This document shows positions 1 to 8,107 of a DNA stretch of 20,003 nucleotides, in pieces (position 1 is the stretch's first letter; each line of letters begins with the position of its first letter). Origin of the DNA: a virus; IMG/VR virus record IMGVR_UViG_3300031227_000569, positions 1-20,003 of that record; one strand, written 5' to 3'. A model generated the notes under the pieces. It saw only the letters and a program-made list of their open reading frames with translations. It was not told where the DNA came from and searched no databases. Both the position numbers and the translations under genes were made by a program.

Positions 1-249
1 CGAGCCAACGCGCAGAACGTCCAGGCTGTTAATCTCCAGGCGCTCCAGAACGCCGGGCCGTGTGACGTCAGTTCCCTGACGTGCAGCGGCGGCTACTGGA
101 CGTTCACCATGACGCACGCCGTATCGGGGCACAGTTGCACCTATCAGAAACCATCAAACTCCGTCTCGTGCCCCGACGGCACATACACGAAGAGTAGCGG
201 CAACTGCAGCGACTGCCCGGACGAAGCCATCCTGTTCGAGACCACATGA
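1..249 (+). CDS. Cys-rich protein, C-terminal part (5' end outside window)
   Basis: An open frame enters from the left edge and ends at TGA 247-249, leaving the last 82 residues. The visible part has six cysteines, several in short SC/CP/CSDC contexts, suggesting a small disulfide- or metal-stabilised module. I recognise no family. A stretch reading HSCTYQKP followed by SCPDG closely matches the N-terminal part of the next gene (HTCVYEKP, then SCPAG), so the two genes share a module. It lies just upstream of other putative virion-surface genes. A role as the end of a tail or fibre protein is inference from position only. Confidence 0.65.
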   Translation, partial: RANAQNVQAVNLQALQNAGPCDVSSLTCSGGYWTFTMTHAVSGHSCTYQKPSNSVSCPDGTYTKSSGNCSDCPDEAILFETT

Positions 250-262
250 GAGAGGTGATGTG

Positions 263-574
263 ATGGCAGCGGTCAACATGCACACGTGCGTCTACGAGAA
301 GCCGGCCACGGCCTCAAGCTGCCCGGCCGGCAGCACCTCGTCAAGCCCTACATCGAGCAGTTCGTCATCCAGCACAAGTACAAGCTCCTCATCTAGCAGC
401 AGTACAAGCTCAACACCCACCCAGTTGTCATCGACAAGTTCAAGTTCAAGTTCAAGTAGCAGTTCAAGCTCGACATCATCCACACCTCCCCCGCCGCCTT
501 GTGAACGGGCGGAAATCAGTGTTATAGTGGCTGGACCTGTGATTGAAGTGATGATACTTCCGCGTTCTGCATGA
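263..574 (+). CDS. Small protein with long Ser/Thr tract
   Basis: The predicted product has 103 residues. ATG 263 is preferred over the in-frame GTG at 260 because GAGAGG (250-255) sits 7 bases upstream of the ATG. Three parts are visible. Residues 1-23 carry a CVYEKP...SCPAG module shared with the preceding gene. Residues 24-73 are almost entirely Ser and Thr with a few Pro. The C-terminus starts with a run of five prolines and a Cys and ends in a hydrophobic strand (VIVAGPVIEV). The following gene ends in a very similar strand (VIVYGPKVEV). This is no enzyme; a displayed or linker protein of the virion is the most reasonable guess. Tracts of this kind in phages are often flexible stalks. 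No homologous family is recognised. Confidence 0.6.
   Translation: MAAVNMHTCVYEKPATASSCPAGSTSSSPTSSSSSSSTSTSSSSSSSTSSTPTQLSSTSSSSSSSSSSSSTSSTPPPPPCERAEISVIVAGPVIEVMILPRSA
332..481 (+). repeat. Ser/Thr-coding low-complexity tract
   Basis: About 150 bases encode almost only Ser and Thr. Part of the tract (about 435-470) is a near-tandem repeat of the hexamer AAGTTC, which could change length by replication slippage. Elsewhere codons are mixed. Confidence 0.8.
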
Positions 575-589
575 TAGAGGATAAAGAGT

Positions 590-2251
590 TTGGCACGCAA
601 CTACTACATAGGTCCGTGGCGCTGGGTTGACGACCCGGAGATGGGCGAGTATTGGGACGCCCCGCCGGGGACGGTCGGCAGGATCGACCTGCGCCCATTC
701 GCCGCCTGCGCTCAGGCCGGTGGCACCCACCCGCAGAACTACGGGCTGTTCGTCACCGAGAAGCCGCTGCTCGACGCGAAATACACCCTTCTGGCAACTG
801 ACCTCGACGCCGCGCTGAAGCCCGACATCCTGACCGCCGTGCAGGCGAAGCTCAAGACGGCCGCCCTCAAGGCGAAGACCGTCCGCGAGTTGTTGGTTGA
901 ACTCCTCACCACCCACGCCGACCCCGACCAGATTGATCGTGTGGCGTGTGTGGTGCCGAAGCAGAACGGCATGATGGAGATTTGGCTTTGCAATGAGCGT
1001 ATCTGGCAGCGCCCCTTCTCTGGCGAGACTGACTCCGCATGGCCGAACATTCAGAAGGTCGTGCAGAAGGTCTACCGTGAGACGCGGGCGTGGGCATTGG
1101 CGGAAGCCGCAATCATCCGATCCTTCACGATGGAACCACCAGAGGAGCCGTATCCGGCTCCGCCCGGGGCGATGTACGAAGCCCTCCGCCAGCGAATGAT
1201 TGCCGACGCTAAAGGTGAGGCCGAAGCCTTCAACGCCTTGGTTGAGGCGGCCGCCCAGCAAGCTGAAAGTCTGCACCGCAAGCGCCTGACCGACTGGCAG
1301 GGCAAGCTCGGAATCCGCGACTCCACGAAGTTCATCCCCGATGACCTGCCGCAAGACGAGTTGCCCGCGCCGAAGGAGACGAGCTACACCGACGACTTCA
1401 ACCGCAGCAACGAGGAGCTTGGCGATTCGGCAAACTGGACGGAGGTTGCTGGGGATTGGGAAGTTATCAGCAACGAGGTTGGCATCGGCGCGAGCGGCCA
1501 TTACCAAGCGCGTTTCGAGCAAGACCTGTCGAGCGATGACCATTATGCACAAATCGACATTACGACTTGGGGTGGTAGCTCCGGCACGGGCGCACACATC
1601 GACCCCGTGGCCCGGTTTGCTGCTGCGTTGTGGACGGGATACTCAGCCATCACGCGGCGCTCGGACAATGAGATTAACGTATACAAGATCGTGTCAGGCA
1701 GCTATACCACGCTGACCGCTACGGGCATAACATTCAGCCTGCCAGACACCATCAAAATCGAAGCCGATGGATCCTCGATCAAGTCATACTTCAACGGCGT
1801 CGAAAAGTCTGACGACACAGACGCAACGATTACCGGCAACACGCGCACCGGCCTATGGGGGAACGGCCACGGCGACGTATCCCTTGGCGACAACTTCGAG
1901 GCCGCCGACCTGGGCGGGGGAACTACCACCACCGCTGCTCCTACTACCACCTCTAGCTCCTCGTCTTCTACAAGCTCGTCTCCTACAACCTCCAGCACGT
2001 CATCCTCAACAAGCAGCACGCCCAGTACTTCTAGCAGCACGTCATCTAGCCCTTCTACGTCCAGCACGTCGTCTAGTACATCCTCAACCCCTACGACGCC
2101 TGAATGTTCTACATCCTCGTCTAGCACCAGCACCAGTTCCTCATCGAGTTCTACGTCGTCAACGCCTACAACCGAGCCTCCCCCATCCTCATGCGAGATT
2201 TTCGTTACAACCGTCATCGTGTACGGTCCTAAAGTAGAGGTGACTATATGA
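590..2251 (+). CDS. Virion protein with LamG-like domain and Ser/Thr stalk
   Basis: The product has 553 residues and starts at TTG 590, 9 bases after AGAGG (576-580). The first roughly 260 residues hold a mixed region beginning MARNYYIGPWRW, with a helical part after residue 80, of a type often seen in phage structural genes but with no assigned function. Residues about 267-440 look like a concanavalin/LamG-type jelly roll. They open with DDFNRSNEELGDSANWTE, alternate strands throughout, and include a KIEADGSSIKSYFNGVE segment typical of such folds. Residues about 447-527 are a Ser/Thr/Pro tract, and the last 25 residues form a short hydrophobic tail led by PPPSSCE. The stop overlaps the next start (ATGA). 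I infer a carbohydrate-binding or decorating virion protein. It is confidently a real gene; the receptor or substrate is unknown. Confidence 0.8.
   Translation: MARNYYIGPWRWVDDPEMGEYWDAPPGTVGRIDLRPFAACAQAGGTHPQNYGLFVTEKPLLDAKYTLLATDLDAALKPDILTAVQAKLKTAALKAKTVRELLVELLTTHADPDQIDRVACVVPKQNGMMEIWLCNERIWQRPFSGETDSAWPNIQKVVQKVYRETRAWALAEAAIIRSFTMEPPEEPYPAPPGAMYEALRQRMIADAKGEAEAFNALVEAAAQQAESLHRKRLTDWQGKLGIRDSTKFIPDDLPQDELPAPKETSYTDDFNRSNEELGDSANWTEVAGDWEVISNEVGIGASGHYQARFEQDLSSDDHYAQIDITTWGGSSGTGAHIDPVARFAAALWTGYSAITRRSDNEINVYKIVSGSYTTLTATGITFSLPDTIKIEADGSSIKSYFNGVEKSDDTDATITGNTRTGLWGNGHGDVSLGDNFEAADLGGGTTTTAAPTTTSSSSSSTSSSPTTSSTSSSTSSTPSTSSSTSSSPSTSSTSSSTSSTPTTPECSTSSSSTSTSSSSSSTSSTPTTEPPPSSCEIFVTTVIVYGPKVEVTI
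1921..2175 (+). repeat. Ser/Thr/Pro-coding low-complexity tract
   Basis: This stretch encodes an approximately 80-residue Ser/Thr/Pro linker within the LamG-like protein. Ser codons are freely mixed (AGC, TCG, TCT, TCC, TCA), so the amino-acid composition rather than a DNA repeat seems to be conserved. Confidence 0.8.
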
Positions 2252-2652
2252 GCAGCGCAATAGATGCAGACTACACGGAGAATACAGGCCCCATCGTTCG
2301 TGCAGGGCGCTGGCCTCCTGCGGATGGAAGCATCAAGGTTATTCTGACTCGCACCGAGAATGGCGTAGCCCTAGATTGGCCTATTGGGGCCGATGCGTGG
2401 ACGTGGGAAATGCTCATATCCCGGAACCAGTATGGTGGAACCCCCGACTTGACGTTGACTGCGTTCAGCGTCACGCGGGCTCCTACGAACGTAATGACTC
2501 TGTGCTTCTTTGCCTCCAGCGCAGAGACGAACACGCTGCCTGGAACAGACAGACGCAGGGACTTCGTTCACATCAAGAGCACAAATGGTGCTACTTACGG
2601 CTACTACGCTTACGGACGCGCAGCAGTTGAATCCCGTGTTGGTGAGGCGTAA
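2248..2652 (+). CDS. Small beta-rich phage protein
   Basis: The product has 134 residues. Its ATG overlaps the preceding stop (ATGA), with GAGGTG a few bases upstream, so it is translationally coupled to the LamG-like gene. The sequence alternates polar and hydrophobic residues and includes a central DAWTWEMLISRN strand and a C-terminal GATYGYYAYGRAAVES segment. This resembles the layout of small baseplate or fibre adaptor domains (BppU N-terminal-like), but that is only a pattern impression. There is no signal peptide or membrane segment. It likely works with the upstream virion proteins. Confidence 0.65.
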   Translation: MSSAIDADYTENTGPIVRAGRWPPADGSIKVILTRTENGVALDWPIGADAWTWEMLISRNQYGGTPDLTLTAFSVTRAPTNVMTLCFFASSAETNTLPGTDRRRDFVHIKSTNGATYGYYAYGRAAVESRVGEA

Positions 2653-2656
2653 ACCA

Positions 2657-3073
2657 ATGAGGTTTGATGTAAATATTGACAAGCTTCGAGAAGGGCTTGA
2701 GAAGGCTAGTGCGGCGGTTAAAAGTTTACATTTTGAGGAGAGAATTATGGAAAGCCTGGAGCCCATTCAAGGGTGTATGGATTGTGGAACGAAGACTGCC
2801 CCCCACTTCTACAAGCAAGTTGGCGCAAACTTGTCGATGGGTTTGGTTTGTGGCGAGTGCAGGGATAAGATGTTGAGGGGTGAGAGCATGGAGGAAAAGA
2901 ACAGGAAGACACTTGAAGCTATCAGGGTTGCCCCCATCATGAGGAAGCTGGCAAAGGAGCAGAAGCACATAGATAAGGTGAAGGGGCGTGAGCGCTTGGA
3001 CAGTATTCGGTGGCAACGAAACATTCGAGAGAAAAAGGCTATTGGTGAAGCAGCCCAACAGACCACAGTATAG
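2657..3073 (+). CDS. Small zinc-finger protein, unknown function
   Basis: The product has 138 residues from ATG 2657, supported by GGTGAGG (2641-2647) 9 bases upstream. A longer in-frame start at 2510 lies inside the previous gene and lacks such a site. Cysteines 40/43 (CMDC) and 65/68 (CGEC) make a clear four-Cys metal site, probably a zinc finger of treble-clef or ribbon type. The C-terminal half (70-130) is strongly charged and helical (repeated Lys/Arg/Glu). This could bind nucleic acid or a partner protein, but no family is recognised. GC content and codon choice appear lower in GC than in the genes before it. Confidence 0.65.
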   Translation: MRFDVNIDKLREGLEKASAAVKSLHFEERIMESLEPIQGCMDCGTKTAPHFYKQVGANLSMGLVCGECRDKMLRGESMEEKNRKTLEAIRVAPIMRKLAKEQKHIDKVKGRERLDSIRWQRNIREKKAIGEAAQQTTV

Positions 3074-3146
3074 CCAAAGAAAATACACACGATAAAGGAA
3101 TATCAGTGCTCTTCGGGCTGCGTCATCTCCAACAAAGAGGTGTGAA

Positions 3147-3983
3147 ATGATCCGACTTGTAACAGTTATGGTAATGGCTTCCTTCATGCTTGGGTGTGGG
3201 ACGTTCTGGTCGAACAGAACGATAGTTGAGCCTGCTATGGCAAAATCCAGCCTGTCTGAGGAAACGACTCCTCCCTCTCAACGAAGAATAGACAGGGTGA
3301 TAGCTCTTGCTAAGTGGCTTACTGAACAAGAATCTCCCAGTGTTGAGATGGACGGTCATGTCGCAACTGCTGCTGGGGCGTCTAGTTTGTCAGTAACAAT
3401 AGAAAAGGAAGATGCCTCTACAGAAGAAGGCCAGAAGAAAGAGACAGAAGCATCTGCAACTGGGCTGGGCATCAGCACTACCTCTAGCGAGCTTGTCGGA
3501 ACAATGGAGTTTACCCCCCCTACCGCGACTACGAATGGAGCACATTCCGATGCCGGGGGAATGACATTCGACATCCAGAAGATGAGCAGCGGTGGCAGCA
3601 TGTACATTCTTTTCGGTCTTGGTGGAGTCTGTGTCATTGGCGGTTTGGTCATTCTCGTTTTGGTTAAGCAGGTCAAGCTCGGCCTCATTGTCTCGGCGGG
3701 CGGCTTTGCTCTGATCTTCACTGGAAAGCTTCTTGAAACCTACCCCTGGGCTGTTCTTGTCGCCTTTGGCGTCATTCTGGTAATCGGCGTCCTGTTTGTC
3801 TACAACGCACTGGTTGGCAAGAAGAAGGACATCGCCTTGAACGCCGTCGTTCGTGCTGTCGAGAAGTCTCCTGATGGTGGCAAGTCAGTCAAGGAAAAGG
3901 TGGGACAGGAATCAGGCAAGAACAAGGAACTTGTTAAGGACGTAATTACTAAGGTAAAGCGAGAGGAAGGGCTGGCGACATGA
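3147..3983 (+). CDS. Putative lipoprotein with C-terminal membrane helices
   Basis: The product has 278 residues; AGAGGTG lies just before ATG 3147. The N-terminus is a short signal ending in a lipobox-like FMLGC, which would lipidate Cys17. Residues about 30-150 are Ser/Thr/Glu-rich and probably disordered. Three hydrophobic segments follow at about 152-173, 177-197 and 201-222, the first two reading GGVCVIGGLVILVLV and LGLIVSAGGFALIF. The last 54 residues are Lys-rich. The architecture would anchor the protein in the cell envelope. In a phage this could mean a holin-, spanin- or superinfection-exclusion-like role, but no family is recognised. It overlaps the next gene by ATGA, indicating coupled translation. 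Confidence 0.6.
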   Translation: MIRLVTVMVMASFMLGCGTFWSNRTIVEPAMAKSSLSEETTPPSQRRIDRVIALAKWLTEQESPSVEMDGHVATAAGASSLSVTIEKEDASTEEGQKKETEASATGLGISTTSSELVGTMEFTPPTATTNGAHSDAGGMTFDIQKMSSGGSMYILFGLGGVCVIGGLVILVLVKQVKLGLIVSAGGFALIFTGKLLETYPWAVLVAFGVILVIGVLFVYNALVGKKKDIALNAVVRAVEKSPDGGKSVKEKVGQESGKNKELVKDVITKVKREEGLAT

Positions 3984-4903
3984 CTCAAGTTGCAATCACT
4001 GGCGGGGCTGGTCTTTTGGGATCGAACCTCATTACGCAACTATCTTCTAGGGGAGAGAACATTCGTGTCATCGACAACTTTACGAGTGGGCATTCTTCTA
4101 ACATAGGAAATGGTCACGGGTGGCTTGATGTTCGGATGGGCGATATCTGTCAAAGAGAGATGTTGATGGAAGCGTTCAAGGATGTAGACGTTGTCTACCA
4201 CCTAGCTGCCCAGACTGACCCTGTTGCGGCATGGCTGGCTCCCGCTGCCACCTCGAAGGTTAACATCGACGGGACACTGGCTGTCGTTCGTGCTTGCGTT
4301 CACTGCAAGGTGAAGCGCCTTGTGTTTGCCTCTTGTGGGGCAGTCTACGGCGAGTGTGGTCCTGAACCTGTAAACGAGGGTGCCCCATTTCGCCCGTTGG
4401 GGCCTATTGGGATCACGAAGGCAGCAGGTGAAAGCTACTGTTTTACCTGGGGAAAGAACAACAACCTCGATATTGTCTGCCTACGTCTGTTTGAAGTATA
4501 CGGACCTACTACTTACTTGACGACAAACGATAACAGGACAATCCCAAGGCTGACTGTGAATATAAAAATGGGGAAACCTGTGTTTGTTTCCAATGTTGAA
4601 TGCACCCACGATTTCATTTACGTAGAGGATGCAGCGCAGGCATTTGCCTTAGCAGGTGAGTCAGATAAGGCTATTGGGCAGTGCATAAACATAGGAAGTG
4701 GCGTTGGAACAAAGGACAAGTATGTCATCGACTATATGGAATCGTTGGAAGGAAAGACCGTAGAGCGGATATACAAAGACCCCGAGAAGGACACCCCGAA
4801 GTACTGCGTGTCCGACAACGCTCTTGCAAAAGACTTACTTGGTTGGGAACCTACGACCAAAATAGAAGACGGCCTAAAGAAAACATTGGGGGGCACAAGA
4901 TGA
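3980..4903 (+). CDS. NAD-dependent epimerase/dehydratase-like protein (extended SDR) with altered active site
   Basis: The product has 307 residues, the usual length for extended short-chain dehydrogenases acting on nucleotide sugars. The N-terminal GGAGLLGS gives the GxxGxxG NAD-binding motif (G8, G11, G14). VVYHLAAQTDP, FASCGAVYG, LRLFEVYGP and FIYVEDAAQAF match the normal family blocks. The catalytic triad is abnormal. The family's Ser/Thr before the VYG block is Cys119, and the Tyr of the YxxxK motif is Ile143 (PIGITK), while Lys147 is kept. Either the enzyme has lost oxidoreductase chemistry and binds NAD or a sugar nucleotide for another purpose, or a neighbouring residue substitutes. 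Its start overlaps the preceding stop and its stop overlaps the next start, placing it within an operon. Fold assignment is secure; activity is doubtful. Confidence 0.88.
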   Translation: MTQVAITGGAGLLGSNLITQLSSRGENIRVIDNFTSGHSSNIGNGHGWLDVRMGDICQREMLMEAFKDVDVVYHLAAQTDPVAAWLAPAATSKVNIDGTLAVVRACVHCKVKRLVFASCGAVYGECGPEPVNEGAPFRPLGPIGITKAAGESYCFTWGKNNNLDIVCLRLFEVYGPTTYLTTNDNRTIPRLTVNIKMGKPVFVSNVECTHDFIYVEDAAQAFALAGESDKAIGQCINIGSGVGTKDKYVIDYMESLEGKTVERIYKDPEKDTPKYCVSDNALAKDLLGWEPTTKIEDGLKKTLGGTR

Positions 4904-5610
4904 TTCGCACAGATGCCAGCATAGCAACAAGTGTGCATGTGACAGGGACATCCAATCCGCGCCTCGTCGTCATGTTGAAATCCTCTAACGACGAATGGGC
5001 AATGGAGGGGCAACTCTCGTTTACAAACCTTGGGGCTACATCTATCGACCAGATCGAGGACGAGTTGGTGAGGCGGCTGCATGGCAGATGTACATTATCT
5101 ATCGGTCCAGCCCACACTTTTGATATAATGAATAACACAAAGATTGGACCTGCTTTGTCTTCTTTCTGTAAGGACTGGGGACTTACCACAAAAGATATGG
5201 CAAGGAAGTCAGGATTGGAAGAGAGTACCGTAAAAGATTGCATGGGCAAGGATGGGAAAACGCGCAGCCACACGAGGCGTGTTATTGCTTCGACGATTGA
5301 CAGGATAGACCAGCACCCAACAATCGGAGAGTATCTTCGCCATAGAAGGCTTCAGGCTGGCTATCACTCGAAGGTGGCTGCGCGTTTTCTTGACACAGAC
5401 GAGGAAACAGTACTGATGTGGGAACGGGATGAAGATGAGGTTCCTGTACGTTGCCGTTGGGTTATGATGAACATGTATGGTATAGCCAATGACGTATGGA
5501 ACAATACAACCCCAACCGTTAGGGATATCATGGCCCCCGTAACAGGGACATCCCCTATGGAATGGGGTGCTGGATCAATGGAGAAACTGGAAGCAACAGA
5601 AGGAACATAA
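4900..5610 (+). CDS. DNA-binding protein with two helix-turn-helix regions
   Basis: ATG 4900 overlaps the epimerase stop (ATGA), giving 236 residues; the longer frame from 4681 lies entirely in the epimerase gene and is rejected. Residues 1-75 look like a small alpha/beta domain. Two XRE/Cro-like HTH regions follow. The first contains LTTKDMARKSGLEESTV (about 93-109). The second contains IGEYLRHRRLQAGYHSKVA and ETVLMWERDEDEVP (about 146-185). The tandem arrangement suggests a DNA-binding regulator or packaging-related recognition protein. Its position directly before the portal, where small terminase is often found, makes a terminase-small-like role conceivable, but there is no direct sequence support for that. 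Confidence 0.6.
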   Translation: MIRTDASIATSVHVTGTSNPRLVVMLKSSNDEWAMEGQLSFTNLGATSIDQIEDELVRRLHGRCTLSIGPAHTFDIMNNTKIGPALSSFCKDWGLTTKDMARKSGLEESTVKDCMGKDGKTRSHTRRVIASTIDRIDQHPTIGEYLRHRRLQAGYHSKVAARFLDTDEETVLMWERDEDEVPVRCRWVMMNMYGIANDVWNNTTPTVRDIMAPVTGTSPMEWGAGSMEKLEATEGT

Positions 5611-5611
5611 A

Positions 5612-8104
5612 ATGGCAAGACGAAGAGTGGCGAAGCGTCAGGAAAATCAACAGCCAGTAGAAAAGGCGTTTAGTGAAAACGTAGGCCCGCTAATCGTCGC
5701 CAACTTGTTTGGCTCTGGCGAGATACCTATATCAACGGGCTACCTGGCGTATGCAGGGGACTACCAGCAACTTGCGTGGGTATATGCCTCTGTGTTTGCT
5801 CTCGCCACTGGGTCTGCCATTGTGCCTTGGAACATCTGGAAGGGTAAGCCAGGAGAGTCGGACAAGCTTGAATACGAGAGCGAGCAGGTTCAGTTGTTTG
5901 AGCACCCGAACCCCGATATGACCTGGTTTGACCTGCTCGAAGCTACGATGACGTTCCTTGAGTTGCAGGGGGACGAGTACTGGGAAGTAGGTAGGAACAA
6001 AACAGGCACGTCGAAGCCAAAAGCGTTGTACCCACTTCGGCCCAATAGGCTCACCATCATCCCGACGAAGGATGGAAAGGAAGTCCACACATTCAGGTTT
6101 AAGATGTCCCCATATGCTAAAAACAAGGTAGACTTTCCTGCGAAGGACATCATCCATTATCTCTACTTCAACCCCCTGGACGATTGGTATGGGCAGTCCA
6201 CATTGAGCGCAGCCGCTCAGGCGTGCAGAAGCGAGCGATACACAGTTTCGTACAACCAGGGTTTCTTCAAGCGTGATGCAACACCCGCTGGCTATTTGCA
6301 TACCGACAATCCGATGAAGCGTGAACAGGCTGAGGAGATTGCAAAAAAGTGGAGCAGAAACCTTGCCGGTGTCAACCAGTCCCACAAGACCGTTGTTCTT
6401 CCTTCTGGGCTTAAGTACACGCCTATTGGCATCACACCCCAGGACATGCAGTTCCTTAAGCAGCGTGAATACAACCGTGAGGAGATTCTGAGCGTGTTCG
6501 GTGTGCCTCCTGTCAAGGTGGGGCTAACTGCGGATGCAAAATACTGCCTGCCTCCAGACGCGAGGGTGTGGGCTTCAGATGGCCCAACTAGGATAAAAGA
6601 TGTAACAGTTGGGCAGAAAGTATGGTCTTTTGTAGACAATAAGCTGGAACTTCGGGACGTGAAGTGGTCCGGGTCTAGAGGAAGAAAGCCCCTCTTAGAG
6701 ATCAGAACCAAGAATAGAACAATTCTGGCATCACCTAATCACCCATTCCTTGTCAGAAAAAATGGGAATCGTCAGATTTCCAAACCAACAGTTGAGTGGA
6801 AAGTGGCAAGTGAGTTGGAAGTTGGTTCTTTGGTAACTCAGCCAAAGTTCCTCCCAGATATTGGAAATACTGCTGCGCCAGACGGCGAAGAGATTACAGA
6901 GAGTATGGCACAGTTTTTGGGAGCAATCATTGGAGATGGAACTGTAGACAGTAGAGAAATTCGCTTGGCTGTTGAGAAAGAAAGTGAGCTTGGACGTTAT
7001 TATTCAATGCTTGCTCAAGGTTTGTTTAGGCAGACCAATGGAAGCTTTGTGAATGAAGGAAGTGGAAAGTCTTTTGGTTTAAGGTTCTCCTCGGTTCCAG
7101 CAACAAAGCAACTGTGCAGTTGGGGCTTTTGTGGAAGGCTGAAGTTTGGCGAAAAAGATAAGCGCATCCCTGGATGGATTTTTGGTCTATCCAGAAGCCT
7201 TCGGTTGGCCTTTTTGGCAGGGCTAATAGACACAGATGGGCACATTGATAGTAGGGGTGTGCTAACAATCGGTTCTTGCAGCAAAGAGTTAGCGTACGAC
7301 TATCGTGATCTTTTTGTTTCTGTGGGAATCCAATGTAGCAACTTGTTTTTTCATAGTGTAAGCGCATCAGTAATAGCAAAGAGTCTCCCAAACCAGAATT
7401 TTAGCAAGGAAAGCTATGATTTTTGTACAGTCGCTTGCTCGTCAGCTTTCAAGCTTGCTGAGGTGCCTTTTGCCGACACCCGTTACCGGAATCGTGTTGC
7501 AAATAATCTGCACAGATTCAAGCCTGATGGGATGGATGCACAAGCAGTCGGCCTCGACGACTGTCTTGGGTTCTATACCGTGTTGGAAATAAAGGATGCT
7601 GGAGAGTCAGAAGTTTACGACATTGAAGTTGAGGATGGTCATAGTTTTGTGGCTGATGGTTTTGTTGTCCACAACTCTAACTACCAGCTTCAGGAAGCTG
7701 CTTTCTACAGGGACACCCTCCAGCCCAAACTGATCAAGATAGCAGGCAAGTTGACCGCATTCCTACGAAGGGAATGGGGCGGGACGTTGACGTTTGAGTT
7801 CGACATGTCGCAGTTCCTCGTAGCTGACAAAGATGCAGAGATCAACCAAATGTACAAGGAGTTCTCGATGGGCGCCCTTACGCCTAACCAGGTCATCGCA
7901 GAGACGAAGCGTGGCGAAGCCTACGGTGATGAAGGTGATGAGCACTACGTTCATACAGCGTTCATCCAGGTTGGTGCCGCTGCTGTTGCTTCAGGCGAGC
8001 GGCAGGCTGCTGCCGTTGTAGAGGAAACGAAGCAGGAGATGGAAAAAGTAAGAACGGAAATAAAGGCACTGATGGATTCTGACAATAAGGTGGAGGACGA
8101 ATAG
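5612..8104 (+). CDS. HK97-type portal protein containing an intein
   Basis: The precursor has 830 residues from ATG 5612, with AAGGA (5600-5604) 7 bases upstream. Without the intein (residues 312-688) it has 453 residues, normal for the HK97 portal family. Portal features are the VYASVFALATGSAIVPW helix, the ALYPLRPNRLTI block, KDIIHYLYFNPLDDWYGQS, and FGVPPVKVG before the conserved region that joins as KY/SNYQLQEAAFYRDTLQP. The portal is the dodecameric ring at the capsid vertex through which DNA is packaged and to which the neck attaches. The C-terminus is helical and charged. The MuF-like gene follows 3 bases later. Identification is firm. The protein must splice to function, since the insertion falls in a conserved motif. 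Confidence 0.95.
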   Translation: MARRRVAKRQENQQPVEKAFSENVGPLIVANLFGSGEIPISTGYLAYAGDYQQLAWVYASVFALATGSAIVPWNIWKGKPGESDKLEYESEQVQLFEHPNPDMTWFDLLEATMTFLELQGDEYWEVGRNKTGTSKPKALYPLRPNRLTIIPTKDGKEVHTFRFKMSPYAKNKVDFPAKDIIHYLYFNPLDDWYGQSTLSAAAQACRSERYTVSYNQGFFKRDATPAGYLHTDNPMKREQAEEIAKKWSRNLAGVNQSHKTVVLPSGLKYTPIGITPQDMQFLKQREYNREEILSVFGVPPVKVGLTADAKYCLPPDARVWASDGPTRIKDVTVGQKVWSFVDNKLELRDVKWSGSRGRKPLLEIRTKNRTILASPNHPFLVRKNGNRQISKPTVEWKVASELEVGSLVTQPKFLPDIGNTAAPDGEEITESMAQFLGAIIGDGTVDSREIRLAVEKESELGRYYSMLAQGLFRQTNGSFVNEGSGKSFGLRFSSVPATKQLCSWGFCGRLKFGEKDKRIPGWIFGLSRSLRLAFLAGLIDTDGHIDSRGVLTIGSCSKELAYDYRDLFVSVGIQCSNLFFHSVSASVIAKSLPNQNFSKESYDFCTVACSSAFKLAEVPFADTRYRNRVANNLHRFKPDGMDAQAVGLDDCLGFYTVLEIKDAGESEVYDIEVEDGHSFVADGFVVHNSNYQLQEAAFYRDTLQPKLIKIAGKLTAFLRREWGGTLTFEFDMSQFLVADKDAEINQMYKEFSMGALTPNQVIAETKRGEAYGDEGDEHYVHTAFIQVGAAAVASGERQAAAVVEETKQEMEKVRTEIKALMDSDNKVEDE
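6545..7675 (+). mobile_element. Intein with LAGLIDADG homing endonuclease in the portal gene
   Basis: This in-frame insertion of 377 codons begins with Cys (CLPPDARVWASDG, block A) and ends in VVHN followed by Ser as the +1 residue. Block B is LASPNHPFL and block F is VYDIEVEDGHSFVADGF. The endonuclease has two LAGLIDADG motifs, FLGAIIGDG (Asp442 of the precursor) and FLAGLIDTDG (Asp542), both keeping the catalytic acidic residue, so it may be active. Base composition is more A/T-rich than the flanking extein, fitting later acquisition. Splicing boundaries are predicted from the conserved terminal residues and from restoration of the portal motif. Confidence 0.95.
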
Positions 8105-8107
8105 AAC

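Noticed and set aside
476-1597. Long minus-strand open frame of 373 codons
   Set aside because: It is antisense to the LamG-like gene, has no ribosome site and resembles no protein; it arises from the codon usage of the GC-rich plus-strand gene.
1921-2175. CRISPR-like or satellite repeat
   Set aside because: The repeats are irregular, lack spacers and are in frame, encoding Ser/Thr; they are protein low complexity.
4681-4899. Upstream extension of the double-HTH gene
   Set aside because: It overlaps the conserved 3' part of the epimerase-like gene, and ATG 4900 forms the normal ATGA overlap.
6545-7675. Diversity-generating retroelement or reverse transcriptase
   Set aside because: The insertion has intein ends and LAGLIDADG motifs, and no reverse transcriptase motif or template/variable repeat pair was seen in the window.
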